Source: Bacteroidota bacterium (GTDB lineage: Bacteria > Bacteroidota > Bacteroidia > M30B66). From it: a DNA stretch of 64,000 bases. The notes beneath the pieces are model-generated. The model ran no database searches. It had not been told where the DNA came from and saw only the letters and a program-made list of their open reading frames with translations. The stretch spans positions 52,422 to 116,421 of the forward strand of contig JAIXYK010000053.1 of the NCBI GenBank assembly GCA_027490225.1, written 5' to 3'. The position numbers and the translations under genes are program-made. Positions 26,298-35,965 of this stretch are shown one piece after another (the stretch's first letter is position 1; each line of letters opens with the position of its first letter).

Positions 26298-27537
26298 CTA
26301 ATCTTACAAAAATAAACGTAAGTATTGTAAATGACCACAAAGATGATCCTCCATAGCTAAAAAAAGGCAAGGGAATTCCCACAACAGGCGCTAAACCTAT
26401 TGTCATACCTATATTAATGGCGAGATGGAAAAATATAATACTGGCTAAACCATACCCATAAATCCTGGAAAATGTGCTTCGCTGTCGTTCTGCAAGGAAA
26501 ATTAAGCGCAACAAAAGCAATACAAAAAGCCCAAGAACAATGGTACTTCCTACAAAGCCCCATTCTTCGCCAACTGTACAAAAAATAAAATCGGTACTTT
26601 GTTCTGGAACGTAGTTATATTTTGTTTGAGTACCATTTAAATATCCTTTTCCAATTAAGCCACCAGAGCCAATCGCAATCATACTTTGATTCACATTGTA
26701 GCCAGCTCCTTTTAAATCAACTTCTTTACCAAGTAGCACGTTGATTCTCTTTTTCTGGTGAGGTTCTAGCACGTTTACAAAAGCATAATCAACAGTGTAA
26801 ACAAATGCAACTGAGGCCAATAAAATTCCACCTACAATAAGTGCATTGTTAAGTTTAAATCTGATGAAAAAGAAACTGCAACCTGCAATAACAGCTAGAA
26901 TAATACTAAGAACTCCTTCATCTACCAATAATGCAGCAATGAACAAAAGTACCATTACAAGGCCCATTACTAGAATATTTCCTGAGAGACCTTCTCTGTA
27001 TAAAACTAAAATAAATGAGGCGTAAACCAAGGCTGAACCCGTTTCATTTTGAAGGATAATTATTAATGCCGGAACTGCGAATAATGCCGCAGCAATTAAT
27101 TTGGTACTCAGTTTTTCAAATTTTATATTGATGTTACTGAGGTATTTTGCAATAGCAAGATTGGTTGCAAACTTAGCAAATTCAGCAGGTTGAATTCTAA
27201 AACCACCGACACCAATCCACGATTTAGAACCTTTAACTTCTACACCTGCAAATATTACAACTATCAATAGGAAGATAAAAGCACCATAAAGTACGTAAGC
27301 GAATTTCGGAAAGAATTCACCATCTATTACCAGAATTGCAAATGCAATAAATAGGGAAGTTACAATCCATACGAGCTGCATTCCATAACTTTGAGAAGTA
27401 TCGAAAATACTTTTATATTCTTCGTTATACACAGCAGCATAAATATTGAACCAGCCCATTGTTACCAATACCAAATAAAGCAGCACGAGCACCCAGTCTA
27501 TATTTTGCAATACTGCTTCACTACTACGATTTGCCAT
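26269..27537 (-). CDS. rodA: Rod-shape-determining peptidoglycan glycosyltransferase RodA
   Basis: 422 residues, SEDS family (FtsW/RodA/SpoVE), about ten membrane segments. Typical motifs: an N-terminal WVLVLLYLVLVTMGWFNIYA, GSKSWIGVGGFRIQPAEFAK in the middle, IAIGSGGLIGKGYLNGTQTK, and VPEQSTDFIFCTVGEEWGFVG, with PLPFFSYGGSS near the end. It polymerises glycan strands from lipid II for lateral wall growth, together with the class B PBP. Its ATG overlaps the mrdA stop codon by one base (TAATG), so the two are translationally coupled. Part of the purH-mreBCD-mrdA-rodA operon. Confidence 0.95.
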   Translation of the reverse strand: MANRSSEAVLQNIDWVLVLLYLVLVTMGWFNIYAAVYNEEYKSIFDTSQSYGMQLVWIVTSLFIAFAILVIDGEFFPKFAYVLYGAFIFLLIVVIFAGVEVKGSKSWIGVGGFRIQPAEFAKFATNLAIAKYLSNINIKFEKLSTKLIAAALFAVPALIIILQNETGSALVYASFILVLYREGLSGNILVMGLVMVLLFIAALLVDEGVLSIILAVIAGCSFFFIRFKLNNALIVGGILLASVAFVYTVDYAFVNVLEPHQKKRINVLLGKEVDLKGAGYNVNQSMIAIGSGGLIGKGYLNGTQTKYNYVPEQSTDFIFCTVGEEWGFVGSTIVLGLFVLLLLRLIFLAERQRSTFSRIYGYGLASIIFFHLAINIGMTIGLAPVVGIPLPFFSYGGSSLWSFTILTFIFVRLDAYRFQILR

Positions 27538-29378
27538 TATCCTTTAGTTTTTTTAGCGATCCAGTCAGACTTTTTCGGAAGCAGATTCGCATCCATTATT
27601 CTCTTTTCCATTTCAGGGCGTTTCACTTCCCTTCTTAGGTACTTTTCCATCATTAAACTCGCAATTGGAGCTGCCCAAGTAGCCCCAAAACCAGCATTTT
27701 CCACATAAACGGCTAATGCAATTTTTGGTTTGTCCATTGGTGCAAAGCAAATAAAAATAGAGTGGTCTTTTCCATGTGGATTCTGCGCTGTTCCTGTTTT
27801 TCCACAAACTGTGAGTGAGTCTAATTGTGCAATTCTTCCCGTACCAGCAATTACCACATTGCGCATACCTTCAACAACAGGGTCAAAATAAGCCCTGCCT
27901 ACAGTGGTGTAGCGTTTTTTGGTATATGTAGTGTCAATTTTTCCTCCTTCTACTTTCTTAATCACATGAGGTGCATAATACCAACCTCTATTGGCTATAA
28001 CAGTGCAGAAATTAGCCATTTGCAGAGGTGTTACCCCCATTTCACCCTGACCAATTGCCAATGAAATTACTGTAATGGCATTCCATCTTCCTGCGCCATG
28101 ATATTTATCGTAATATTTAATGGTTGGCACATTTCCGCTAGATTCCTGTGGTAAATCTACCGGGAATTTCTTACCCAATCCGAAACTCATTACATGGTCC
28201 CTCCAAACTTTAAATCCAATGGCTGTTTTAGGATATTTTTGAAGTATGTTTTTAAATGTATTGCAATAATAAGAGTTGCAGGAAGTGGTGATAGAGAATT
28301 TTAAATTTACAGGCGAAGCATGTGGATGACAGCCAACTGTTAAGCCTCCAAAATGGAATCCACGACTGCAACTAAATAACGTTGATTCGTTAATTACGCC
28401 CTCTTGTTGTCCAATTAAGGCATTTACCAATTTAAAAGTAGAGCCTGGCGGATATTTAGCCATAGTTGCTCTATTGTAAAGCGGCTTTGTAGTATCCATC
28501 ACCATTATTGGATAATTCTTCTTTTTTAAACGACCAACCAATAAATTGGGATCATAAGTTGGTGAGGAAAGCATAGCCAGAATCTCTCCAGTTGCAGGTT
28601 CTATTGCTACTACAGCTCCAATTTTATTCTGCATTAGCTTCTCGCCATATTCTTGCAAATCAGCATCAATAGATGAAGTAAGGCTTCTTCCCAGCACTGA
28701 AGCTGTATCGTATCTGCCATCTTCAAAACTACCTTTTTCGCGGTTGTATACATCAACCATTACTATTTTAACGCCTCGTTGTCCTCTTAACGGAATTTCA
28801 TATGATTTCTCTACACCGCTCAATCCAATATTATCTCCCATTCGGTAATAAGGATTGCTTTCCATTAACTTTTTATCAACTTCACCCACATAACCTAAAG
28901 CGTGTGGAGCTGTTTTTAGTGGATACTTTCTTAAAGTTCTGGCTTGCACAAAGAAACCAGGAAACTTCATCATTTTTTCTTGTAAAGTAGCGTAGGTTTC
29001 TAAAGAAATTTCATTTTCGAAAATCTCGGGGCGAAATGAGCTAAATTTTTGAGCTTTTAACTTCTTAAGTCGGGTGATAAATTCCTCTTTAGTTATTTCT
29101 AAAATTTTGCATAAATCTAAAGTATCAATTTTTTTAACCCTTTTTGGAATTACCATTAAATCGTAGGCGGCTTCATTGTAAACTAGGATTTTTCCATTTC
29201 TGTCGTAAATAACACCTCTTTCAGGATATTCAATTTTATGACGAAGCGCATTGTCGTTTGCAGCAAGTTTATAGGAATTATCTAAAACTTGAATGTAAAA
29301 AATGCGGATTAAAAAAATGCTAACTAATGTGATAAAAATCGCACTGATAACATATTTCCTATCTGAAAATAAATTCAT
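27537..29378 (-). CDS. mrdA: Penicillin-binding protein 2 (peptidoglycan D,D-transpeptidase)
   Basis: 613 residues. One N-terminal membrane anchor (about 9-29), a PBP dimerisation domain (about 50-230) and a transpeptidase domain with all motifs: S313-T-F-K316 (PPGSTFK), S366-C-N368 and K527-T-G-T530 (CGKTGTAQNPHGKDHS). It cross-links the glycan strands made by RodA during cell elongation. Four bases overlap with the mreD stop upstream and one base with rodA downstream. Length is normal for the family. Confidence 0.95.
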   Translation of the reverse strand: MNLFSDRKYVISAIFITLVSIFLIRIFYIQVLDNSYKLAANDNALRHKIEYPERGVIYDRNGKILVYNEAAYDLMVIPKRVKKIDTLDLCKILEITKEEFITRLKKLKAQKFSSFRPEIFENEISLETYATLQEKMMKFPGFFVQARTLRKYPLKTAPHALGYVGEVDKKLMESNPYYRMGDNIGLSGVEKSYEIPLRGQRGVKIVMVDVYNREKGSFEDGRYDTASVLGRSLTSSIDADLQEYGEKLMQNKIGAVVAIEPATGEILAMLSSPTYDPNLLVGRLKKKNYPIMVMDTTKPLYNRATMAKYPPGSTFKLVNALIGQQEGVINESTLFSCSRGFHFGGLTVGCHPHASPVNLKFSITTSCNSYYCNTFKNILQKYPKTAIGFKVWRDHVMSFGLGKKFPVDLPQESSGNVPTIKYYDKYHGAGRWNAITVISLAIGQGEMGVTPLQMANFCTVIANRGWYYAPHVIKKVEGGKIDTTYTKKRYTTVGRAYFDPVVEGMRNVVIAGTGRIAQLDSLTVCGKTGTAQNPHGKDHSIFICFAPMDKPKIALAVYVENAGFGATWAAPIASLMMEKYLRREVKRPEMEKRIMDANLLPKKSDWIAKKTKG

Positions 29379-29908
29379 GAAATAGCCTCCCTATTTTTCT
29401 GGGTAAGAATCTGGCTCAATACAATTAATATCAAAGTAGTGATGCTACAGGTAAGCACGTGTAACAATAAATCGAAGAAGTTTAAAAAACTAAAAGATTC
29501 AATTAGAAATAAAATCAAGTGGTGAATAAGCACTAAAACAGATGCGTATACGAGAAAAGTGCTGGCGCCCATTCCCTGCATATTTAATCTTAAAGTAGTT
29601 TCATAACCTTCACGGGGTGCTATTAAATTTAAAAATGAAGGGCGAATTAATCCGATAAACAAACACGCAGAAGCATGCATGCCTGAAGTTCCAGAAAACA
29701 AATCAACACTCAGACCAGTAAGGAAGCAGATAAATAATAGTAAAGATTTATTAATATTTACTGGAAGCATTAAAATAAATAGAATGTATAAATAAGGGTT
29801 CAAATATCCATTTATAGCACCACCCAATTCAATTTGGTTTAAAACTAAAACCTGAATAAAAATCAAGAGGAAAAACCTGAAAAAATTGAGAACAATATCG
29901 CCTATCAT
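29375..29908 (-). CDS. mreD: Rod-shape-determining protein MreD
   Basis: 177 residues, almost entirely hydrophobic with five to six membrane segments. MreD sequences are poorly conserved, so the call rests on hydropathy plus position: it lies exactly between mreC and mrdA, with four-base overlaps on both sides. It carries the common motif LTGLSVDLFSGTSGMHASAC. It is an inner-membrane component of the elongasome. Confidence 0.88.
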   Translation of the reverse strand: MIGDIVLNFFRFFLLIFIQVLVLNQIELGGAINGYLNPYLYILFILMLPVNINKSLLLFICFLTGLSVDLFSGTSGMHASACLFIGLIRPSFLNLIAPREGYETTLRLNMQGMGASTFLVYASVLVLIHHLILFLIESFSFLNFFDLLLHVLTCSITTLILIVLSQILTQKNREAIS

Positions 29909-30735
29909 TTTATCGCCTCCAATTTAGCTTCTAAAGTATCTCGTTCTGCCTTCATAATATTTCTTAAAACATAAACGTAAGAAATATTTTGAAAATCGGT
30001 AGATAAAAGCATTTTTATCTCTTTAAAGCTTTCGCCTGCGGTTCCAATCTGATGAATTTTACCAATCATGATTCCTCTTGGAAATATTCCTGAATAGGTA
30101 CTGGTAACAATTGTATCTCCAATTGAAATTTTAGCATGGATTGGAATGTCAAGAACATTGGCAAACCTTGGAGAGGTTCCATTCCAAACGGTTGAGCCGA
30201 AATAACCATTTTTCTTAATTACAGAAGATACTTTGAATCCGCTGTGCAGCAATGAAACAACCGTGCTGAAATGCGGAGAAACATCCTTAACAACGCCTAC
30301 AACTCCATTACTCGAAATTACGCCCATATCAGGTTGAATGCCTTGTAAGCTGCCTTTGTCAAGGGTTATGTAATTGTTTATCCTTGAAACAGAATTGTTT
30401 ATTACTCTTGCGGTTATGTATTCATATTGTTGTTTGAATAAAGAATCATTTACCCTGATTACCCGAAAAGAATTATCATAAAATGATGCTGAATCTGCTT
30501 TGCGTAATCTTGCATTTTCTTCAGAAAGCGCCTTATTGGTAATTCCCAATTTTAGATAATCTGCCACATCGCTGTAGCCAGTGTATACCTTACCAACAAA
30601 TTCATTAGAAGTTGAGATAACTTTTTCTTTTTGGTAAGTAGTATTCTGCACTAGCAAGTAAATACATAAACCTTGTAACAATAGAAACAAGATAAAGAAA
30701 TTATACTTTCTAATGATCAGGATGAAATTACGCAT
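29905..30735 (-). CDS. mreC: Rod-shape-determining protein MreC
   Basis: 276 residues. One N-terminal membrane helix (about 11-28), a coiled-coil-like stretch (LSEENARLRKADSASF), then the MreC beta-sheet domain with YITLDKGSLQGIQPDMGVIS, GVVGVVKDVSPHFSTVVSLL and IGDTIVTSTYSGIFPRGIMI. It links MreB filaments to the periplasmic wall synthases. Overlaps mreD by four bases. Confidence 0.93.
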   Translation of the reverse strand: MRNFILIIRKYNFFILFLLLQGLCIYLLVQNTTYQKEKVISTSNEFVGKVYTGYSDVADYLKLGITNKALSEENARLRKADSASFYDNSFRVIRVNDSLFKQQYEYITARVINNSVSRINNYITLDKGSLQGIQPDMGVISSNGVVGVVKDVSPHFSTVVSLLHSGFKVSSVIKKNGYFGSTVWNGTSPRFANVLDIPIHAKISIGDTIVTSTYSGIFPRGIMIGKIHQIGTAGESFKEIKMLLSTDFQNISYVYVLRNIMKAERDTLEAKLEAIK

Positions 30736-30768
30736 TCCGTTTTCCTAACAATAATTATTGGTGGATAA

Positions 30769-31791
30769 TTAACGAATCAAGAACTTAAACTTATCGCGAT
30801 TTTTAAGCGCGATTCCTGTACCTCTTGCAACAGCACGAAGTGGATCTTCAGCAATATATACAGGTAGCTTAGTTCGGGCAGAGATTCTTTTATCTAATCC
30901 GCGAAGCATAGAACCTCCTCCAGCTAAGTAAATTCCAGTTCGGTAAATATCAGCAGAAAGTTCCGGCGGTGTCATTTCTAATGCATTTAAAATCGCAGTT
31001 TCAATTTTAGCGATAGATTTATCCAGACAATGTGCAATTTCCTGATAAGAAACCATAATTTCCTTAGGAATACCAGTCATCATATCACGTCCGTGAACGG
31101 CAAAATCTTCTGGCGGATTTTCAATTTCAGTTAAAGCTGCACCGACTTCAATTTTAATGCGTTCTGCGGTTCTTTCTCCAATGTGTATATTGTGTTGGCG
31201 ACGCATGTAATCTTCAATATCAGCGGTAAAATCATCTCCCGCAACACGAATACTCTTATCACATACAATTCCACCTAAAGCGATTACAGCAATTTCAGAA
31301 GTACCACCTCCAATATCAATAATCATATTACCCATTGGTTCTTCCACATCTATTCCAATACCAATTGCTGCTGCCATCGGCTCATGAATAAGATAAACTT
31401 CTTTAGCTCCGGCGTGCTCAGCGGAGTCACGAACGGCACGTTTTTCAACCTCTGTAATTCCAGAAGGAATACAAATAACCATTACCAAAGAAGGTGAAAA
31501 TATTTTTCTTCCTGGATTTATCATTTTTATCATTCCTCTGATCATGTGCTCAGCAGCGTTAAAATCTGCAATAACACCATCTTTCAAGGGACGAATTGTC
31601 TTTATATTTTCGTGTGTTTTTCCATGCATTTGTTGTGCATGTTTTCCTACTGCGATTACTTTTCCTGTTGATCGCTCTATAGCTACAATTGATGGTTCAT
31701 CCACTACAACCTTATCGTTATGAATAATGATTGTATTAGCGGTTCCAAGATCAATTGCAATTTCTTGGGTGAAAAAATTAAATAAACCCAT
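30769..31791 (-). CDS. mreB: Cell-shape actin homologue MreB
   Basis: 340 residues, the usual length. Actin-fold nucleotide-binding motifs: phosphate-1 IDLGTANTIIIH, connect-1/phosphate-2 IIDIGGGTSEIAVIALGG, and adenosine IYLAGGGSMLRGLD; also the conserved EPMAAAIGIGIDVEEPMGNM. It forms membrane-bound filaments that orient the wall-synthesis machinery. It is 33 bases upstream of mreC and 23 bases downstream of purH. Confidence 0.97.
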   Translation of the reverse strand: MGLFNFFTQEIAIDLGTANTIIIHNDKVVVDEPSIVAIERSTGKVIAVGKHAQQMHGKTHENIKTIRPLKDGVIADFNAAEHMIRGMIKMINPGRKIFSPSLVMVICIPSGITEVEKRAVRDSAEHAGAKEVYLIHEPMAAAIGIGIDVEEPMGNMIIDIGGGTSEIAVIALGGIVCDKSIRVAGDDFTADIEDYMRRQHNIHIGERTAERIKIEVGAALTEIENPPEDFAVHGRDMMTGIPKEIMVSYQEIAHCLDKSIAKIETAILNALEMTPPELSADIYRTGIYLAGGGSMLRGLDKRISARTKLPVYIAEDPLRAVARGTGIALKNRDKFKFLIR

Positions 31792-31814
31792 GTTTTATGT
31801 TTCAGCGTTTGTTT

Positions 31815-33311
31815 TTAGTGATTAAAATGTCTTGTTCCTGTAATGGCCATGCAGATTTTAAAACGATTAGCAGCATCTATAACTTCTTGATCGCGCATAG
31901 AACCTCCAGGTTGAATGATTGCAGATATTCCTGCTTGTGCAGCAATCTCAATGCAATCTGTAAATGGGAAAAATGCATCAGATGCCATTACACTTTCTGT
32001 GGTATCGAATCCCATTCTTTTTGCTTTGTCAATTGCTTGGTTAAGGGCATCAACTCTTGAAGTTTGACCAGTACCGCTGGCAATTAACTGTTTATTTTTT
32101 ACCAATGCAATAGCATTTGATTTGGTATGTTTTACGATGATATTAGCGAAAACGAAATCGTCATTTCTTGAATTGTCTGGTTGAATTTCAGAAACCCATT
32201 TAAAATCCTCTTCTTTTTCAACTTTCGAATCTCTGTCTTGCACTAAAACTCCATTCAATACTGTTCTGATTTTTTGAGCAGGACGTTGGAATTTATTTGT
32301 TTTTAAAAGTATTCTGTTCTTTTTAGATTTTAATTTTTGAAGCGCCTCTTCAGCATAATCGGGTGCTAACAAAATCTCAAAAAACAAATTGTCTAATTCA
32401 TTTGCAGTTTCAATATCTACTAGAGTATTAAAAACAATTACTCCTCCAAATGCGGAAATAGGATCACCGGCAAGTGCCATTTTCCAAGCAGTTAAAGTGT
32501 TATCTGCCAATGCAGCGCCACATGCGTTGTTATGTTTAATCACAGCGCAACCCTCAGAAGGAAATTCTTCAATCAATGAAAGTGCAGCATCTATGTCAAG
32601 CAGATTATTGTATGAAATTTCTTTCCCGTGTAATTGAGAAAATACATTCTCTAAGTTACCTGAAAATAATGCTTTTTGATGTGGATTTTCTCCGTATCGC
32701 AGTGATTTTAATTCGGCTGGAGGATTGAACCAGTTGGCAATTGAAGCGTCATAACCTGCAGTTAAAGTGAATGCTTGAGAAGCAAACTCTTTTCGTTGAG
32801 CTAGAGTTGTAGAACCTTCAGACTTATTTAACAAATATAAAAATGCTGCATATTGATTTTTAGATGAAATAATTACAACATCATTGAAATTTTTTGCGGC
32901 CGCACGAATTAAACTTACACCACCAATATCTATCTTCTCAATAATTTCCTGCTCAGTAGCCCCTTTTGAAATTGTTTCTGTAAAAGGATATAAATCAACT
33001 ATAACTAAATCTATCAAAGGAATATCATACTCTTCCAGTTGAGATAAATCTGAAGCTTCTTCACGGCGACCAAGAATTCCTCCAAAAACTTTTGGATGCA
33101 AAGTTTTAACTCTTCCCCCTAAAATTGAAGGGTAAGATGTTAAGTCTTCAACAGCTTCAACTGAGTACCCTAGATCTTCTAAAAATGTTCTTGTACCACC
33201 TGTTGAATATAAAGTGATACCCTTTGCTACTAATTCTTTGGCTATTTCTGCCAATCCATCTTTGTAATAAACTGATATTAAGGCACTTTTAATTCTTTTA
33301 AATTCGGGCAT
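31815..33311 (-). CDS. purH: Bifunctional AICAR transformylase / IMP cyclohydrolase
   Basis: 498 residues from ATG 33311 (MPEFKRIKSALISVYYKDGL). An in-frame ATG at 33335 is rejected because the -7 element TAAGTTTG (33333-33340, minus) would lie across it. The N-terminal MGS-like IMP cyclohydrolase domain has STGGTRTFLEDLG and GGRVKTLHPKVFGGIL. The C-terminal transformylase domain has LRYGENPHQKALF and VIKHNNACGAA with the catalytic Lys-His. It performs the last two steps of IMP synthesis. First gene of the purH-mreB-C-D-mrdA-rodA operon. Confidence 0.95.
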   Translation of the reverse strand: MPEFKRIKSALISVYYKDGLAEIAKELVAKGITLYSTGGTRTFLEDLGYSVEAVEDLTSYPSILGGRVKTLHPKVFGGILGRREEASDLSQLEEYDIPLIDLVIVDLYPFTETISKGATEQEIIEKIDIGGVSLIRAAAKNFNDVVIISSKNQYAAFLYLLNKSEGSTTLAQRKEFASQAFTLTAGYDASIANWFNPPAELKSLRYGENPHQKALFSGNLENVFSQLHGKEISYNNLLDIDAALSLIEEFPSEGCAVIKHNNACGAALADNTLTAWKMALAGDPISAFGGVIVFNTLVDIETANELDNLFFEILLAPDYAEEALQKLKSKKNRILLKTNKFQRPAQKIRTVLNGVLVQDRDSKVEKEEDFKWVSEIQPDNSRNDDFVFANIIVKHTKSNAIALVKNKQLIASGTGQTSRVDALNQAIDKAKRMGFDTTESVMASDAFFPFTDCIEIAAQAGISAIIQPGGSMRDQEVIDAANRFKICMAITGTRHFNH

Positions 33312-33332
33312 GGAGAAGTTGAAATATTGATG

Positions 33333-33340
33333 CAAACTTA
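33333..33340 (-). promoter_or_regulatory. -7 element of the purH-mre operon promoter
   Basis: TAAGTTTG on the minus strand fits TAnnTTTG. It sits about 22 bases upstream of ATG 33311, giving a ~16-base leader. No clear -33 TTG at 19-21 bases upstream. Confidence 0.45.
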
Positions 33341-33612
33341 ATAAAAGAATGCTAGTAATTTTAAACGATTTGCTACGAATTCATGCAATAGTTGATAATT
33401 TTTTAAACAACTGTTAATTAACCTATCAATTATGTAAATTTAAATCTTAAAGATACTGTATAATAACCATATAATCAATATGTTGTGTTCCTTTTGTATG
33501 AGGTTATGTTTTTCAAAAACAAAATTTACATTTGCAATTACTTTATAAAGAGATCTTCCGGATCTTAATTATTTACAAAATTTGAAGGCTTTCCATAAAT
33601 AAATAATCTAAT
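33341..33612. other. Divergent intergenic region purH / DUF4476 gene
   Basis: AT-rich with no gene. On the plus strand TACATTTG at 33527-33534 fits the -7 consensus for the gene at 33613. No good -33 element and no hairpin were seen. Confidence 0.4.
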
Positions 33613-34434
33613 ATGAAACAAATTCTAACGATTCTAATTTTTATTTCTTCCATTAGTTTTGCTCAAAATAGTGGCTGTTTAGCACCAACTTCTGCTATTC
33701 AATTTGGACAAATGAAACGCGGTATTACAAACCAAGTTAACTACAATCAAAGACTTCAAACAGCTATCAACACAGTACAGGGAATTTGTATGAGTGTGCA
33801 ACAATTGGCAGAAATAATTGCAATTTTTCCGCAAGAGCAAGACAAGCTGGATATTGCTGTTTATGGAATTAATAATTTGGCCAATGGACAGGATTACTAT
33901 TTATTGTATGATGCTTTTGCAAACTTCAGCACAGCAATTCGCTTACACGACTATGTAAATCAATATTTTGGGCCACAACAAAATGTTTTTTTACCAGCTC
34001 CAATAGTTATTGCCCCTCCAATCATCCAGCCTCCTCAACCAGTTCAACCAATCAGACCACTAGATCCTGTTCAACCAGTACAACCAGTACAACCAGTACA
34101 ACCGGTAACACCAATTGTTCCCCCAGTGCCTGTTTGTGAAGTAACTGCACAACAATTTAGTATGATAAGTAATACACTTGCAGCTCAAACCTCTTCCAGT
34201 TCAAAGGTATCTATTACAAAAGCGCAACTTCCAACGTTTAAATGTTACACTTCTTCACAGATGAAAGAAATAGTTTCTTTATTTCCGAGTTCGTCAGATA
34301 AATTAGACATTGCAAAGTTTGGGTATGATTATGTTTCCGACAAGAGTAATTATTTCTTTGCTGTAAGTAGTTTATTACCTTCGAGTTCTGACAGAGAAGA
34401 GCTAAGCACCTACATCGCTGCTAAAGGAAGATAA
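33613..34434 (+). CDS. Exported DUF4476-domain protein with proline-rich linker
   Basis: 273 residues. The signal peptide MKQILTILIFISSISFAQ is followed by two related helical halves: an N-terminal one around VQQLAEIIAIFPQEQDKLDI and a C-terminal DUF4476 one around QMKEIVSLFPSSSDKLDIAK and LPSSSDREELSTYI. Between them is a Pro/Gln/Val-rich linker (residues ~125-170) with repeated PVQPVQPVQP. DUF4476 is a Bacteroidota family of unknown function. The stop codon abuts the start of the next gene (TAAATG), so the two are translationally coupled. The linker is encoded by short direct repeats (CAACCAGTA). Confidence 0.83.
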   Translation: MKQILTILIFISSISFAQNSGCLAPTSAIQFGQMKRGITNQVNYNQRLQTAINTVQGICMSVQQLAEIIAIFPQEQDKLDIAVYGINNLANGQDYYLLYDAFANFSTAIRLHDYVNQYFGPQQNVFLPAPIVIAPPIIQPPQPVQPIRPLDPVQPVQPVQPVQPVTPIVPPVPVCEVTAQQFSMISNTLAAQTSSSSKVSITKAQLPTFKCYTSSQMKEIVSLFPSSSDKLDIAKFGYDYVSDKSNYFFAVSSLLPSSSDREELSTYIAAKGR

Positions 34435-35901
34435 ATGTTAATAGAGAAAATACTTTCAAAAAGGTATTTTATTATCATTCCTTTACTGCTGAGTTTACTG
34501 CTACATTGGAATGTTTTTTCATATGATTTAATTGGTTTTCACGTTTGGCGTCAAACCCAGACAGAAACTGTTACAAGAAATTTTGCAGCAGCTAACAATT
34601 CTATTTTAAATCCTACAGTAAATAATCTCCAATTTAAAGATGGGATTCAAAGGATGGAATTTCCGCTTATGCAATGGTGTTTTGCAAAGTTTCATCAAGT
34701 TTTTGGATATCATCTTGTAATTAGTAGAATTCTTACTTTTTGTCTTGGAGCGCTGTTGCTATTGTTTTTTAGAAATTTGATTTTTGCGCTTACGAATAAT
34801 CGCATAGCAGCAAATTTTGGAAGCTGGATTTATTGCTGGTCACCTTTATTTTATTATTATTGCGTTAATCCTTTGCCCGATAACCTAGCGATTGTTTGCA
34901 GTATTGCAGGTTTATATTTTACCCAACAATTTAATGCTTCTCTAAAAAGTAAGCATTTTATAATTGGTGTATTACTCATTTGTATTGGTTTTGCTTGTAA
35001 GTTACCCTATTTGTTATTTATTGTTTGCCCCATTATAAGTTTAGTATTTTCCTTTTATTCTAAGAAAATAAGTACTAATAAAACAATACAATTATTCGCA
35101 TTCGTTTTTGTTTTTACTTTAATTCCTGCAGCATGGTACTTTTGGGTAATTCCTCAATGGGGTGGGAATGGTGTTGTTTTAGGGATTTTTGATAATCAGA
35201 TTTCTCTAACAAGAATAAAAGAAATTTTATGGTTTCACTTTAGTGCTGCCTTACCGGAATTGTATTTAAATTACGCAACTGTTTTATTTTTTATAGCAGG
35301 AGTTTATTTTTTGGTAATAAATTTAAAAAAGATTAAGCTCCTTTTTATTCCGTATTTAACAGCACTTTTTTTATTTATCTGTTATTTCTTTTATGAAATC
35401 AATATGATTGATGTGGTGCATGATTATTACATGTTTCCATTTTTGCCATTCATTTTTATAATTGCTGCTGTTGGTTTTACTTATATTGTTCGAAGTAAGA
35501 TAAAATGGCTGAAGATATTAGCTACCATTGCTTTTTTTATAATGCCTTTAACTGCTTACCTTAGAATTCAACAAAGATGGGATATTGAGAGCCCTGGATT
35601 TGAAGTGTCATTTTTAAAACATAAAAAAGAAATAAATGATTTTCTTCCACCTTTTAGCAAGTGTATCGTTGGAAACGATAATTCGGGTTTTATTACTTTG
35701 TATTATTTAAACAGGAAAGGATGGAATTTTAATGATAACAAAATTGATATTTCTACAGTTAAAAAATACGAAAATGAAGGTGCAGATTATTTTATTTTTA
35801 ATGATTCAATTAATCAGTTAAATGATAGTTTAATATTATACTTAGGAGCTCCTCAGAAAAAGGTTGGAAACCTTACATTTTTTCAAATTGGTAAAAAATG
35901 A
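34435..35901 (+). CDS. Membrane glycosyltransferase of the GT-C / family 39 type
   Basis: 488 residues, about eleven hydrophobic segments. The first loop after the N-terminal helix has FHVWRQTQTETVTRNF, the position where GT-C mannosyltransferase-like enzymes place their catalytic acidic residue. The C-terminal soluble tail is short. Such enzymes transfer sugars from polyprenyl-phosphate donors to proteins or lipids on the periplasmic side; donor and acceptor here are unknown. It starts directly at the stop of the DUF4476 gene. Confidence 0.75.
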   Translation: MLIEKILSKRYFIIIPLLLSLLLHWNVFSYDLIGFHVWRQTQTETVTRNFAAANNSILNPTVNNLQFKDGIQRMEFPLMQWCFAKFHQVFGYHLVISRILTFCLGALLLLFFRNLIFALTNNRIAANFGSWIYCWSPLFYYYCVNPLPDNLAIVCSIAGLYFTQQFNASLKSKHFIIGVLLICIGFACKLPYLLFIVCPIISLVFSFYSKKISTNKTIQLFAFVFVFTLIPAAWYFWVIPQWGGNGVVLGIFDNQISLTRIKEILWFHFSAALPELYLNYATVLFFIAGVYFLVINLKKIKLLFIPYLTALFLFICYFFYEINMIDVVHDYYMFPFLPFIFIIAAVGFTYIVRSKIKWLKILATIAFFIMPLTAYLRIQQRWDIESPGFEVSFLKHKKEINDFLPPFSKCIVGNDNSGFITLYYLNRKGWNFNDNKIDISTVKKYENEGADYFIFNDSINQLNDSLILYLGAPQKKVGNLTFFQIGKK

Positions 35902-35910
35902 AGTATTCAA

Positions 35911-35940
35911 TTGTAAATGTAAATAAGCATCTTACATTTG
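35911..35940 (+). promoter_or_regulatory. Promoter upstream of the exported protein at 35966
   Basis: TTG 35911-35913, a 19-base spacer and TACATTTG 35933-35940 match the -33/-7 consensus. The leader to ATG 35966 is about 19 bases. Confidence 0.6.
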
Positions 35941-35965
35941 AAACTTCAAATTTGATTCATATTAT

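Noticed and set aside
33312..33335. ATG at 33335 as the start of purH
   Set aside because: The promoter -7 element TAAGTTTG (33333-33340) overlaps this site.
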